Of a stretch of DNA of 50,670 nt, positions 18,155 through 25,793 are shown in pieces. The DNA is from an uncultured OCS116 cluster bacterium. Lineage in GTDB: Bacteria; Pseudomonadota; Alphaproteobacteria; Rhizobiales; TMED25. A model generated the notes under the pieces. It made no database searches. It saw nothing but the letters and a program-made list of their open reading frames with translations, and was not told the origin of the DNA. Position 1 is the stretch's first letter. Every line of letters starts with the position of its first letter. A program made the translations under genes and the position numbers. The DNA lies in the NCBI GenBank assembly GCA_902633855.1, contig CACPHU010000009.1, positions 1 to 50,670 on the forward strand, given 5' to 3'.

Positions 18155-19632
18155 AATTGTTCACCCAGTAAAACATTTTCTACTGCGATTTTTGCAAGAT
18201 CACCGGTGAGTCTTGTATCAATCCCAAAATATATTGTAGCTATTGTCATCAAGACTGTTACGGCTATCATTTCAAATGGAATTTTATTCTGACTAACCAT
18301 ACCGCCAACGGGTGTATGAAACCAGATCAATTCAATAATCCTACCTACATAGATAAGTGCCAGAATAGAGCTCACAGCGAGTGCAAACACAACAATCCAC
18401 AAGCCCTGTTCGAGCGATCCTAAAACAAGATACCATTTTGATATGAAACCAACGGTACCTGGAACGCCGATTAAACTTAATGATGATACTGTGATGCAAA
18501 CAGCCACCATAGGCATTCTCTTACCAAGACCCGCGAGTTGATCTATATTTACTATTTTGGAGCTAAAAACCAAACAACCTATGGCTAAAAATATTGCCGC
18601 TTTGATTATTGAATGATTGATTATGTGCACTGTGGAGCCAATGAGCCCACTATAATTTGCAATACCAATACCAAGAGTTATATATCCAATTTGCGCAACC
18701 GAGGAATACGCAAATAGTTTTTTAAGATTTCTCTGGAATATTGCAATCATGGACGCTCCAAACATCGCAATAATGGATAGCGAAAGTACGACAAAAATAA
18801 AAATTTGATTAGAATATACAAGGTCAAATCCATAAACGAGATATAGATACTTAATTAAGAGATAAATAGCAACTTTTGTTGCAGTTGAGGCGAGGAATGC
18901 GGTTCCGACGGACGGCGCAAACGCGTATGCGTTAGGTAGCCAAGCATGCAAAGGGAATAATGCTATTTTTAGCGCTATGCCAACTGTAATGAAGGCTAAT
19001 GATGCTAGCAACGGACGGTAAAGCTCAATATCTGCGAGTTTTAAAGAAATGTCATAGAGATTAAGGCTACCAGTTATAATAAAAATTAATCCTACTCCAA
19101 TTACATAGAGAGTCGCGCCAATAGTTCCAATTATCAAATACTGATATGCAGCGAGGAGACCTCTTCGATCGTTGCCCATTGAAATTATCACATAGGTTGC
19201 CAAAGATGATATTTCCAAGAAAACAAAAGCATTAAATGCATCTCCCGTGGAGAGTATCCCGATTAATCCTCCCAAACAGAGCAGATACATGGAGTAGAAA
19301 GTTGAGATTTTATTTTTCTTTAATTCAATATTTAAACTGGATTTGGCATAAACCAGTATAAGAAAGGACACAATAGCAATTAGTGCAATTAATAGTGAAT
19401 TAAATTCGTCGATCCGGTATTCAATGCCAACGGGGGGTTCCCAACCGCCCATCGCATAGGATATTGTCCCTACAGATCGCGCATTAAGATATAATATAAT
19501 TGAATAATATATTGTACTAATGCCTGATAGCAGTGCAATACCCCAGTTAAGGTTATTATGCCTAATTAACATAATTAATACAGCGCCAATAATTGGAAGC
19601 ATAACTACTAAGGCAGGGGCATGTTCATTCAT
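18151..19632 (-). CDS. mrpD: Mrp antiporter subunit D
   Basis: The 493-residue protein is the canonical MrpD/NuoN-like subunit, about 14 helices. Key residues are the glutamate in FVFLEISSLATY, the lysine in STATKVAIYLLIK and the HIINHSIIKA helix. It follows mrpC directly, as in standard mrp operons. The start is uncertain. ATGs at 19659, 19644 and 19632 are all in frame; 19632 gives a normal MrpD N-terminus (MNEHAPALVVMLPI), keeps the overlap with mrpC to eight bases and has a GAG upstream. It would form one of the ion-translocating channels of the complex. Confidence 0.88.
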   Translation of the reverse strand: MNEHAPALVVMLPIIGAVLIMLIRHNNLNWGIALLSGISTIYYSIILYLNARSVGTISYAMGGWEPPVGIEYRIDEFNSLLIALIAIVSFLILVYAKSSLNIELKKNKISTFYSMYLLCLGGLIGILSTGDAFNAFVFLEISSLATYVIISMGNDRRGLLAAYQYLIIGTIGATLYVIGVGLIFIITGSLNLYDISLKLADIELYRPLLASLAFITVGIALKIALFPLHAWLPNAYAFAPSVGTAFLASTATKVAIYLLIKYLYLVYGFDLVYSNQIFIFVVLSLSIIAMFGASMIAIFQRNLKKLFAYSSVAQIGYITLGIGIANYSGLIGSTVHIINHSIIKAAIFLAIGCLVFSSKIVNIDQLAGLGKRMPMVAVCITVSSLSLIGVPGTVGFISKWYLVLGSLEQGLWIVVFALAVSSILALIYVGRIIELIWFHTPVGGMVSQNKIPFEMIAVTVLMTIATIYFGIDTRLTGDLAKIAVENVLLGEQL

Positions 19633-19996
19633 TATTGAGCTCATTGTCGAATAGTTCATCTTCTTCTATTGTTCCAAATTCTTCATTTACTCTGATCACC
19701 AGAGATAATCCTAATGCTAGAGTTGCAATTCCCACTACGATAGCTGTCAGGATCAATACATGAGGAAAGGGACTTGAATAAATACTATATCCATCGTCTA
19801 GGATTGGGGCAGTCCCGTTTAGAATTTTTCCAGGTGATATGTATAGTATATAGACAGACGTTTGAAAAAGTGCCAAACCCACAAGCTTTTTTACCATGTT
19901 CCCTCTTGATACGACAATAAATAAGCCACTTATCATTAAAAAAATAATGACGTAGTAATTGTATGAGGAAATAAAATCATAAAGAGCAGAACTCAT
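19625..19996 (-). CDS. mrpC: Mrp antiporter subunit C (NuoK-like)
   Basis: The 123-residue protein has three membrane helices and the NuoK/MnhC pattern: a first helix SGLFIVVSRGNMVKKLVGLALFQ, then the VYILYISPGK loop, and a last helix with HVLILTAIVVGIATLALGLSL. The acidic C-terminal tail, rich in Glu and Asp, extends past the usual end and overlaps mrpD. The start overlaps mrpB by four bases (ATGA). It is a small membrane subunit that helps to form the proton path in the Mrp complex. Confidence 0.92.
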   Translation of the reverse strand: MSSALYDFISSYNYYVIIFLMISGLFIVVSRGNMVKKLVGLALFQTSVYILYISPGKILNGTAPILDDGYSIYSSPFPHVLILTAIVVGIATLALGLSLVIRVNEEFGTIEEDELFDNELNNE

Positions 19997-20412
19997 TTTT
20001 TACCTCGCGCAACAAATGCATAAAATATTGAGACCATGGACCCAATTACAGTGACAAAAACACCCAATTCAATTGCAATTATTCCAATATGCTGACCATG
20101 TTTTGGATAGTGCGCAAGTGCGTCATAATCAAGGAAATTGAAGCCTTTAGATAAACTTATCAAACCCGTAACTGTGAAGATCAGAACACCAAGTGATATC
20201 ATGTAATTAAATATCGTCTCAGGAAAGTCCTTCTGGGCCTTTTTTATCCCAAAAATTATTGTGTAGAGTATGACACCTGCTGCAAAAATTACACCTGCTT
20301 GAAAGCCACCTCCAGGTCCAAAATCGCCATGGAATTGGACATAGAATGCAAACAAGATAATAAAAGGAAGAAAAATCTTTGAAGATATTCTAAGTAGTAA
20401 GTCCAATCTCAT
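19993..20412 (-). CDS. mrpB: Mrp antiporter subunit B (MnhB domain)
   Basis: The 139-residue protein has four helices and the MnhB signature: FYVQFHGDFGPGGGFQAGVIFAA, with a conserved GPGGGFQAG turn after the first helix. A further VIAIELGVFVTVIG-type helix (here IAIELGVFVTVIGS) follows near the C-terminus. It is an essential membrane subunit in known Mrp systems. It lies nine bases after the MrpA C-terminal-like gene and overlaps mrpC by four bases, in keeping with one polycistronic unit. Confidence 0.92.
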   Translation of the reverse strand: MRLDLLLRISSKIFLPFIILFAFYVQFHGDFGPGGGFQAGVIFAAGVILYTIIFGIKKAQKDFPETIFNYMISLGVLIFTVTGLISLSKGFNFLDYDALAHYPKHGQHIGIIAIELGVFVTVIGSMVSIFYAFVARGKK

Positions 20413-20421
20413 AATATCACC

Positions 20422-20928
20422 CTATACTTTATCACGCTTGAGAATTGACAGAACACCAATCGCTGCTGTAAATACAACTATAACCTCACCAAGAGTATCA
20501 AAGCCCCTATAACTTGCAAGGACGGATGTAACAACATTCGGAACACCAGTCTCACTCATAGATCTCTCAAGATATTGAATTGAGATATGTGTGTGAATTG
20601 GCGTGTTGGAAGCACCAAAAGGTGGCAGGCCATAGGTTCCATAAATCAATAAACCACCGACAGTTAAACAAATTATTAGAGGAAGAATTGATTTGAATTT
20701 GGGCTTTTCTTCGTTTACTTTAGTATAATACAAAACTGTAAGCATAAGCACAGTTGATATACCAGCTCCGACTGCCGCTTCTGTCAGTGCGACATCTACA
20801 GCGTCAAAGATGAGTAATAATGTTGCCATTAAAAAACTATATATTGTGCTTAAAATAACAACACTGAATAGATTTCTCAGTCTTATAATACCGAGTGTTG
20901 TTAGTGCCATCAGGGAAAGTATAATCAT
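20422..20928 (-). CDS. Stand-alone MrpA C-terminal region (DUF4040/MbhD plus MbhE-like)
   Basis: The 168-residue membrane protein matches the end of MrpA rather than a whole subunit. Residues about 1-70 resemble DUF4040/MbhD, with FDAVDVALTEAAVGAGISTVL carrying the acidic residues expected in the helix. Residues about 105-165 resemble MbhE: ETGVPNVVTSVLASYRGFDTLGE. In standard mrp operons these modules are fused to a large NuoL-like N-domain in MrpA. Here they form a separate gene between mrpG and mrpB, as in the split arrangement of Mbh-type clusters. It probably pairs with one of the downstream NuoL-like subunits. Confidence 0.85.
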   Translation of the reverse strand: MIILSLMALTTLGIIRLRNLFSVVILSTIYSFLMATLLLIFDAVDVALTEAAVGAGISTVLMLTVLYYTKVNEEKPKFKSILPLIICLTVGGLLIYGTYGLPPFGASNTPIHTHISIQYLERSMSETGVPNVVTSVLASYRGFDTLGEVIVVFTAAIGVLSILKRDKV

Positions 20929-20942
20929 GTTTAGATAAATTT

Positions 20943-21263
20943 CTATTGATCAGACTCCTTATTTATTGCATTTGGTTTTAAATTATCGTGGATACACGCC
21001 CTTGCCAGTGCGTGTGTTGCCACTGAGGATATGTAGAATATGGCAAGCATTATAATAATTAGTTTTAATGACACGACTGTGAGTCCTGTGTTTATTATGA
21101 GACCGATAATAATTAGGCTTGCACCCGCTGTCTCCATAATTGACGCTGCATGCATTCTTGTGAAAACATCTGGCATTCTAATTAAGCCGATTGCACCAAT
21201 TAAAAGAAACAGTGAACCGACAATTAACATAAGATTTGAAAGGTATGATGATACTATATCCAT
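20943..21263 (-). CDS. mrpG: Mrp antiporter subunit G
   Basis: The 106-residue protein has three membrane segments and the MnhG/PhaG pattern, with GSLFLLIGAIGLIRMPDVFTRMHAAS early on and an ETAGASLIIIGL helix next. The RMPDVFTRMHA turn is the family hallmark. It lies six bases after mrpF and 14 bases before the MrpA C-terminal-like gene. It is a small membrane subunit needed for assembly of the antiporter in studied systems. Confidence 0.92.
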   Translation of the reverse strand: MDIVSSYLSNLMLIVGSLFLLIGAIGLIRMPDVFTRMHAASIMETAGASLIIIGLIINTGLTVVSLKLIIIMLAIFYISSVATHALARACIHDNLKPNAINKESDQ

Positions 21264-21269
21264 TACCGT

Positions 21270-21548
21270 TTAATCCTCTTCCCCATGACTTAATGTTCCG
21301 TATCTGAAGTATTTTAAAACTGCAAAAGTTCCTATAAGATTTAATAAAATATAAGCTATTGCTATATCTAAGAAATCCGTTCTACCAGTGAGATATCCAT
21401 ACATCACCAAAAACAACACTGTGGTTGTGCCAATAATATTTGCGGCGAGCAATCTATCAAATAATGTTGGACCAATTAAGGCCCTATATAGAGAAATTGC
21501 AAGTGTAATTGAGATAATAATAATAAGGAAACTAAACATCTTTATCAC
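21270..21548 (-). CDS. mrpF: Mrp antiporter subunit F
   Basis: The 92-residue protein has three helices and the MnhF/PhaF signature: YRALIGPTLFDRLLAANIIGTTTV, in which GPT..DR is diagnostic, and a last helix with DIAIAYILLNLIGTFAVLKY. It overlaps mrpE by 17 bases and precedes mrpG by six. It is part of the membrane complex for cation/proton exchange. Confidence 0.92.
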   Translation of the reverse strand: MIKMFSFLIIIISITLAISLYRALIGPTLFDRLLAANIIGTTTVLFLVMYGYLTGRTDFLDIAIAYILLNLIGTFAVLKYFRYGTLSHGEED

Positions 21549-22035
21549 CCATAAGTTTTTTTATTTTTTCGTCCATCACTCCACTTTCAAGTCCTAATTT
21601 TGTTTCTTCGGAAATCGCATGTATCTTGATTTCTTTTTCTGCATTGTTTGTTACAACAGAGATTGTTCCAGGGGTCATCGTAATTGAGTTTGCGTATATA
21701 TTGAAGCCCATTGCTGTCTTTTGATTGGATTTAATTTTAAAATATTTTGGAGAGACGTTGAGTGGAAATTTCAGAATTAATTTTGAGACAAATATACTCG
21801 ATAATAAGATTTCTTTATAAAGCCATATCCAATATATTATTGCACGAGGTAGTATTGCAATTGGTAGTGACTCATCATCTAGAATTTTTAATTTTTGCTG
21901 ATAGGTCGTGATTAACATTGAGATGATTACACCAAGTAATAGCAATAAAACAATATTCTTGCCTGAGAGCAAATACCAAAATAGAAACAATATAAAAAGC
22001 TGAGCAAGGAAAAGGATATATTTATTCATCATCAA
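21532..22035 (-). CDS. mrpE: Mrp antiporter subunit E
   Basis: The 167-residue protein has two helices near the N-terminus and a cytosolic domain, as in MnhE. The family motif is seen in NSITMTPGTISV (here YANSITMTPGTISVVTN). The start has three successive ATG codons at 22035, 22032 and 22029, so the exact one is undecided. It lies seven bases after sufE and overlaps mrpF by 17. It opens the mrp gene series E-F-G-(A-C-terminal)-B-C-D, which differs from the classic A-to-G order. Confidence 0.9.
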   Translation of the reverse strand: MMMNKYILFLAQLFILFLFWYLLSGKNIVLLLLLGVIISMLITTYQQKLKILDDESLPIAILPRAIIYWIWLYKEILLSSIFVSKLILKFPLNVSPKYFKIKSNQKTAMGFNIYANSITMTPGTISVVTNNAEKEIKIHAISEETKLGLESGVMDEKIKKLMGDKDV

Positions 22036-22042
22036 AACTCAA

Positions 22043-22462
22043 TTACACTTCTCGCATTGCATCACTTTTTATCCGTTCAATCATAGATAATAAACCATTT
22101 GAACGCTGAGGGGATAAGTGACTTTCAAGACCAAATTTTGCAAATATATTTTCATGTTTAATATCCAAAATTTCATCAGGTTTCTTATCAGAATACAGCG
22201 CAATTAATATTGCTATGAGACCTTTTACGATGAAAGCGTCGCTATCCCCAACAAATTTGATATATTTTTCATTTGTTGTGCTATCTGTAACTGTGGAATG
22301 AAGCCAGACTTGACTAACACAGCCATTGACTTTTGTTTGTGCGTTCTTAAGATCATCAGGCAGGATATCAAGACCCTGCCCAAGCTCGATGATATATTTG
22401 TACTTATCTTCCCAATTATCTAGGAACTCCATATTTTCAAGTATTTCGTCGATTTTTTCCAT
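22043..22462 (-). CDS. sufE: Cysteine desulfurase sulfur acceptor SufE
   Basis: The 139-residue protein is SufE. It has the acceptor cysteine C48 in KVNGCVSQVW, the FVGDSDAFIVKGLIAIL segment, and the C-terminal FGLESHLSPQRSNGLLSM block. It takes persulfide sulfur from SufS and passes it to the SufBCD scaffold for Fe-S assembly. No other suf gene is present in the window. It stands at the head of the minus-strand run that continues into the mrp genes seven bases later, so its promoter in 22463-22571 may also serve the antiporter. Confidence 0.95.
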   Translation of the reverse strand: MEKIDEILENMEFLDNWEDKYKYIIELGQGLDILPDDLKNAQTKVNGCVSQVWLHSTVTDSTTNEKYIKFVGDSDAFIVKGLIAILIALYSDKKPDEILDIKHENIFAKFGLESHLSPQRSNGLLSMIERIKSDAMREV

Positions 22463-22571
22463 AGGCTATGAATAATATTTATATTTGAATTAGTATATAT
22501 ATATTTATAAAGTTATATTATACGAATTTTATTTTATTTTAACGATCAACGTCAGTTATTAATATTAAATT

Positions 22572-23018
22572 ATGTTTTGGAAAGAGAAACGCTTAGGTGA
22601 AATGTCTAGTGAAGAGTGGGAGTCGCTCTGTGACAGGTGTGGCAAATGTTGCACTATCAAATTGCAAGATGAATTAAGTGGTCAGCTCTACGATACATCT
22701 TTGGTTTGCAAACTATTTGATAAAAATAATTGTCAATGTAAAAGCTATGCACAAAGACATAAATACGTAAAAGACTGTATTAAGTTATCCGTTGATAATA
22801 TCCATGAGCTTAATTGGTTGCCTGATACATGTGCATATAAATTAGTTGCTGAGGGAAAAGATTTATATAGTTGGCATCATTTGATATCTGGAAATTACAA
22901 AACAATACATGAGACAAGAAATACTGTTGTCACAGATGGAACAAAAAGCGAGACAGATGTAGAAAAAGTAGATTATGAAGACTATATAACAAGAGAAATA
23001 GTTGATTATGACAAATAA
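22572..23018 (+). CDS. YcgN/UPF0260 family cysteine-cluster protein
   Basis: The 148-residue protein belongs to the YcgN/UPF0260 family (YkgJ-type cysteine cluster). It has C20, C23, C26 and C27 in the CDRCGKCC motif, then C46, C54, C56, C69 in a KDC motif and C87 in LPDTCAYK, followed by YSWHHLISG. The cysteine pattern suggests metal binding, but its biochemical role is not established. It is transcribed divergently from sufE, and its last 11 bases overlap the start of ccmE, so it may be coupled to cytochrome c maturation. Confidence 0.9.
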   Translation: MFWKEKRLGEMSSEEWESLCDRCGKCCTIKLQDELSGQLYDTSLVCKLFDKNNCQCKSYAQRHKYVKDCIKLSVDNIHELNWLPDTCAYKLVAEGKDLYSWHHLISGNYKTIHETRNTVVTDGTKSETDVEKVDYEDYITREIVDYDK

Positions 23019-23415
23019 AGCAAAAAGATTATATTTCTACACAACCGCGACTCTACTTTCTGCCCTTGCTGTTGCACTCGTCCTTATAGCACTTGATGAA
23101 AATATCATATACTTCTATTCGCCAAGTGAAGTCAATCAATCAGAGGCAGCTACCTTACTTCGTGTTGGCGGTCTTGTTAAAGATGGGTCACTAAAAATAG
23201 ATAGTGATCTAGGAATAAAATTTATTATTGAGGATAATATAGCTGAAGTGTTTGTCATATACAATGGCATATTACCAGATTTATTCAGAGAAGGGCAAGG
23301 CGTTATTGCTGAAGGGAAATTTATCGATAACTTATTTATTGCGAATGAGATCGTTGCGAAACATGACGAAAATTATATGCCAAAGGAAGTATATGAGAGT
23401 CTTAAAAACAAATAA
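23008..23415 (+). CDS. ccmE: Cytochrome c maturation haem chaperone CcmE
   Basis: The 135-residue product has one N-terminal membrane anchor (about residues 10-30) and a periplasmic OB-fold domain. The haem-binding histidine lies in the AKHDENYMP motif near the C-terminus (about residue 118). Typical lines are LRVGGLVKDGSL and VYNGILPDLFREGQGVIAEG. It carries haem covalently from CcmC to the CcmFH ligase. The ATG at 23008 is chosen over a TTG at 23002; it overlaps ycgN by 11 bases. Confidence 0.95.
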   Translation: MTNKAKRLYFYTTATLLSALAVALVLIALDENIIYFYSPSEVNQSEAATLLRVGGLVKDGSLKIDSDLGIKFIIEDNIAEVFVIYNGILPDLFREGQGVIAEGKFIDNLFIANEIVAKHDENYMPKEVYESLKNK

Positions 23416-23452
23416 ATTTGACTGCGATCAAATAAGAAATTCTGGCATTTAA

Positions 23453-25390
23453 ATGATTGCGCTCACCGGAAACTTACTGCTCTTATTTGCTTTACTATCA
23501 TCAATTGCAACATTATTTTTTGCAAAGATTCCAGCAATCAATACGCATAAAAAATATAAGTTTGCATGTCTCTTTGGTATATTTCAATTTCTGTTCATAT
23601 TATTTTCCTACTTTCTTTTAACCTACGGCTTTGTGGTCTCAGATTTCTCTTTAGTGACAGTATGGCAAAATTCTGAAATACAAAAACCTCTGATTTATAA
23701 AATTACGGGTGTATGGGGTAATCATGAAGGATCGATGCTGCTCTGGCTATTAATTTTGAGCATCTGTTTGTTTTTTATGATAAAATATGACGGAAAAATT
23801 CCCAAACGCGTACAACTCAATACAATAGCAATTCAAACATCTATCATATTTGCCTTTTTATTATTTATATTATTTACATCCAATCCGTTTGCTCTGCAAT
23901 TACCTATCCCAATTGATGGCATTGGACTGAATACGCTTTTACAAGACCCAGGTCTTATAATTCATCCACCATTACTCTATATAGGATACGTTGGATATTC
24001 AGTGCTATTCTCATACTCAGTAGCAATCATGTTAGAAAATAAATTAACAGATAATTGGGCGAGATGGATCGAAAAATGGGCTTATATTTCATGGATAGCT
24101 CTTACACTTGGAATTTGTATCGGTTCGTGGTGGGCGTACTATGAGTTGGGATGGGGTGGTTGGTGGTTTTGGGATCCAGTCGAAAATGCATCACTTTTGC
24201 CTTGGATAACAGGAACTGCTCTAATACATTCACTTCTAAATTACAAATCTACAGGCCAGCATAGAGACTGGACGTTATTATTATCAATTTTAACATTCTC
24301 TTTCAGTCTCATTGGAACTTTTCTTGTAAGATCAGGTATATTAACATCCGTACATTCATTCGCATCAGACCCACAGAGAGGCCTGTGGATTTTAATCATC
24401 CTGTCATTTTTTATCTTTTTTTCACTTTTTATTTTTTTACGTAATCTGCAAAAAGAGAGTGAAAAAAAGGACTTTGTTTTTCTCAGAAGAGGGACGTTTA
24501 TTCTAATAAATAATTACTTATTAATGGTATCAGTAGTTGTCATTTTTTTTGGAATGATGTACCCGCTTTTACTTGAGGCAATAACTGGAGATCGCATTAC
24601 CGTCGGTCCAAAATATTTTAATATTGTAATAGCACCATTAGTAATTTTGATCGCAATCCTTATGCCAATAGGGCCAAATCTCTCGTGGAAAGATAATTGG
24701 ACACAGCTTGCTGTAAAGAGATTAATGATATCTTTTGTAATTACAATATTCCTGATCATATCGATGCAATTAGTAATCTATGAAAATGCTGATTTGTTTC
24801 ATTTATTGCTAATATCCCTAGCTATATGGATTTTTATTGCTTCAATTGTAGATTTATTACCAAGAAATCTGTCAGAATTTAGAATGGAATTTTCTGAATT
24901 AAAGAGAAAAAATTTACCAATAATTGGTTCAAGGATCACGCATATGGCATTTGGTATTATGCTATTTGGTATCATATATGCCTCTGCTTACAGTGAAAAT
25001 AAAGATTTAAAAATGAATTTAGGTGACAAAATTCAAATTGATAGATTTGAGTTGCAATATGATGGTTTTGGAACACATATTGGCGAAAACTATGATGATC
25101 TTCAAATAAATTTTTCATTGATAAAGGATGATAAAAAAATAGCTAAAATGACTCCTGCCAAGAGATTTTTTAGAAAAAGTGGAGATATCACAACTGAGGC
25201 AAGCATTCAAAAATACTATTTTGATCATATGTATATAACCGTTGGGGAAGTACAAGAACAATTTATATATGCATCGGTGTCATACAAACCTTTCGTAAGA
25301 TTTATTTGGCTAGGTGGTTTTTTGATGGCTTTTGGGATATTATTTAAAACTCTTTTTCGATCAAAAATATTTGGTGCTACAGATGCATAA
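23453..25390 (+). CDS. ccmF: Cytochrome c haem lyase subunit CcmF
   Basis: The 645-residue multi-pass membrane protein is CcmF. It shows the tryptophan-rich WWD domain in GWGGWWFWDPVENASLLPW (about residues 231-250). Conserved histidines appear in NHEGSMLLW (about 91), IHPPLLYIG (about 171) and VHSFASDPQRG (about 301), which serve as haem ligands or handling residues. It joins haem from CcmE to apocytochrome c with CcmH and CcmI. The start lies 37 bases after ccmE, and the end overlaps ccmH by eight bases. Confidence 0.97.
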   Translation: MIALTGNLLLLFALLSSIATLFFAKIPAINTHKKYKFACLFGIFQFLFILFSYFLLTYGFVVSDFSLVTVWQNSEIQKPLIYKITGVWGNHEGSMLLWLLILSICLFFMIKYDGKIPKRVQLNTIAIQTSIIFAFLLFILFTSNPFALQLPIPIDGIGLNTLLQDPGLIIHPPLLYIGYVGYSVLFSYSVAIMLENKLTDNWARWIEKWAYISWIALTLGICIGSWWAYYELGWGGWWFWDPVENASLLPWITGTALIHSLLNYKSTGQHRDWTLLLSILTFSFSLIGTFLVRSGILTSVHSFASDPQRGLWILIILSFFIFFSLFIFLRNLQKESEKKDFVFLRRGTFILINNYLLMVSVVVIFFGMMYPLLLEAITGDRITVGPKYFNIVIAPLVILIAILMPIGPNLSWKDNWTQLAVKRLMISFVITIFLIISMQLVIYENADLFHLLLISLAIWIFIASIVDLLPRNLSEFRMEFSELKRKNLPIIGSRITHMAFGIMLFGIIYASAYSENKDLKMNLGDKIQIDRFELQYDGFGTHIGENYDDLQINFSLIKDDKKIAKMTPAKRFFRKSGDITTEASIQKYYFDHMYITVGEVQEQFIYASVSYKPFVRFIWLGGFLMAFGILFKTLFRSKIFGATDA

Positions 25391-25778
25391 AAAAAATAAT
25401 TATATTAAAATATTCTTCTTCATTTCATTTTTTTTATTTTTTTCTGCGCCGTTGGGGCACTCGGTATCAGAAAATAATGATGGGAGTTTATCAAAGAGTA
25501 TTATGGAAATTGCAATTGAGCTGAAATGCCTTGAATGCGAAGGGCAAAATGTTTACGAGTCAAATTCAAATTTTTCTCAATCAATAAAAGCATATATTAG
25601 CAAGGAGCTTACAAGAGGAACGGACTCAAGAGATATTATAAATGACCTACATCAAAAATATGGTGATGAAATACTTATGACGCCACCGGTTCAAACAAAC
25701 ACTTATATTTTATGGATATTGCCGTTCTTTCTGTTATCCCTTGGGTTTTTTATCTTTTTCTATAAGTTAAAAAAATGA
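25383..25778 (+). CDS. ccmH: Cytochrome c maturation thiol protein CcmH (CycL type)
   Basis: The 131-residue protein has an N-terminal signal/anchor (about residues 7-25), the redox motif LKCLECEGQNVYESNS with the two family cysteines, and a C-terminal membrane helix (about 103-125). This is the short CcmH/CycL form without the fused TPR domain. It keeps apocytochrome thiols reduced for haem ligation. The first ATG giving a clean signal peptide is at 25383, eight bases inside ccmF. No ccmG or ccmI gene sits beside it, so these must be elsewhere. Confidence 0.93.
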   Translation: MHKKNNYIKIFFFISFFLFFSAPLGHSVSENNDGSLSKSIMEIAIELKCLECEGQNVYESNSNFSQSIKAYISKELTRGTDSRDIINDLHQKYGDEILMTPPVQTNTYILWILPFFLLSLGFFIFFYKLKK

Positions 25779-25793
25779 AACCCAAACAAATTA

